A DNA stretch of 27,760 bases from the IMG/VR virus record IMGVR_UViG_3300025647_000209, positions 1 to 27,760 of that record; one strand, 5' to 3'. Each line of letters begins with the position of its first letter. Position 1 is the stretch's first letter. The notes under the pieces are model-generated. The model saw nothing but the letters and a program-made list of their open reading frames with translations, was not told the origin of the DNA and searched no databases. Of this stretch, positions 27,723-27,760 are shown one piece after another. Source of the stretch: a virus. Both the position numbers and the translations under genes were made by a program.

Positions 27723-27760
27723 AATATCTATACTCCTTTGGAACCTTATATAATTCTTCT

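Noticed and set aside
1-27760. tRNA, rRNA, integrase, transposase, attachment sites
   Set aside because: I looked for cloverleaf-like and rRNA-like sequence and for recombinase motifs and saw none; no sign of lysogeny in this window.

Overview
This window looks like the structural (virion morphogenesis) half of a tailed phage genome from an AT-rich marine host. The portal, the tail-stabilisation protein and the gp4-like adaptor resemble those of P22-like short-tailed phages. The small-gene repertoire (the 'KGG' basic proteins, the WG-repeat protein, the 'GENSGTWG' tail protein, and the M15 endolysin next to a membrane/coiled-coil protein) is of the kind I recall from uncultured marine podoviruses and pelagiphages. 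The A/T-rich, A/T-ending codon use would suit a SAR11-type or similar marine alphaproteobacterial host, but the host is inference. No terminase, integrase, polymerase, tRNA or rRNA is visible, so the packaging and replication modules lie outside the window. Virtually everything is on the minus strand, so the genes are transcribed from 27.7 kb down to 1.

In transcription order: (1) 27.7-24.0 kb holds small head-associated proteins and a 771-residue protein carrying a polyvalent-type EIQSD domain; several have short Ala/Gly-rich hydrophobic helices and glycine-glycine C-terminal tails, which I read as candidate head-packaged or ejected proteins. (2) 24.0-20.4 kb holds the P22-like portal and more GG-tailed or Cys-rich small proteins. 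(3) 20.4-18.5 kb holds a LAGLIDADG-type homing endonuclease overlapping a holin-like gene, a methyltransferase, a coiled-coil protein and a GroES-like co-chaperonin. (4) 18.5-15.0 kb is the capsid block: scaffold, a 156-residue protein, a 192-residue decoration-like protein, the major capsid protein, a strong hairpin, and a small beta-rich protein. (5) 15.0-12.4 kb is a run of microproteins around an M15 peptidase endolysin and a membrane/coiled-coil protein. (6) 12.4-6.5 kb holds gp4-like adaptors, the WG-repeat protein, a tail fibre protein, a glycine-rich tail-tip protein and a fibre-associated protein. (7) 6.5-2.9 kb is an accessory cassette of six different 2-oxoglutarate/Fe(II) oxygenase-like genes plus a coiled-coil gene, with back-to-back promoters; the only plus-strand gene is here. 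(8) 2.9-0 kb holds an unknown 111-residue protein, the P22 gp10-like tail protein, a 56-residue protein and a truncated virion protein.

Many consecutive genes overlap as TAATG, TAGTG or ATGA, implying translational coupling in long polycistronic messages. The observations most worth following are: (a) an identical C-terminal peptide, DYIKDLL, on three otherwise unrelated proteins, encoded with different synonymous codons, plus two more families of shared GG tails, which could together be a virion-incorporation signal; (b) the six-gene oxygenase cassette beside a Gly/Pro-rich tail-tip protein, which could modify tail fibres; and (c) many conserved-looking microproteins of 31-66 residues, several with Cys pairs. 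All family assignments are from motif recognition by eye; none was checked against a database.
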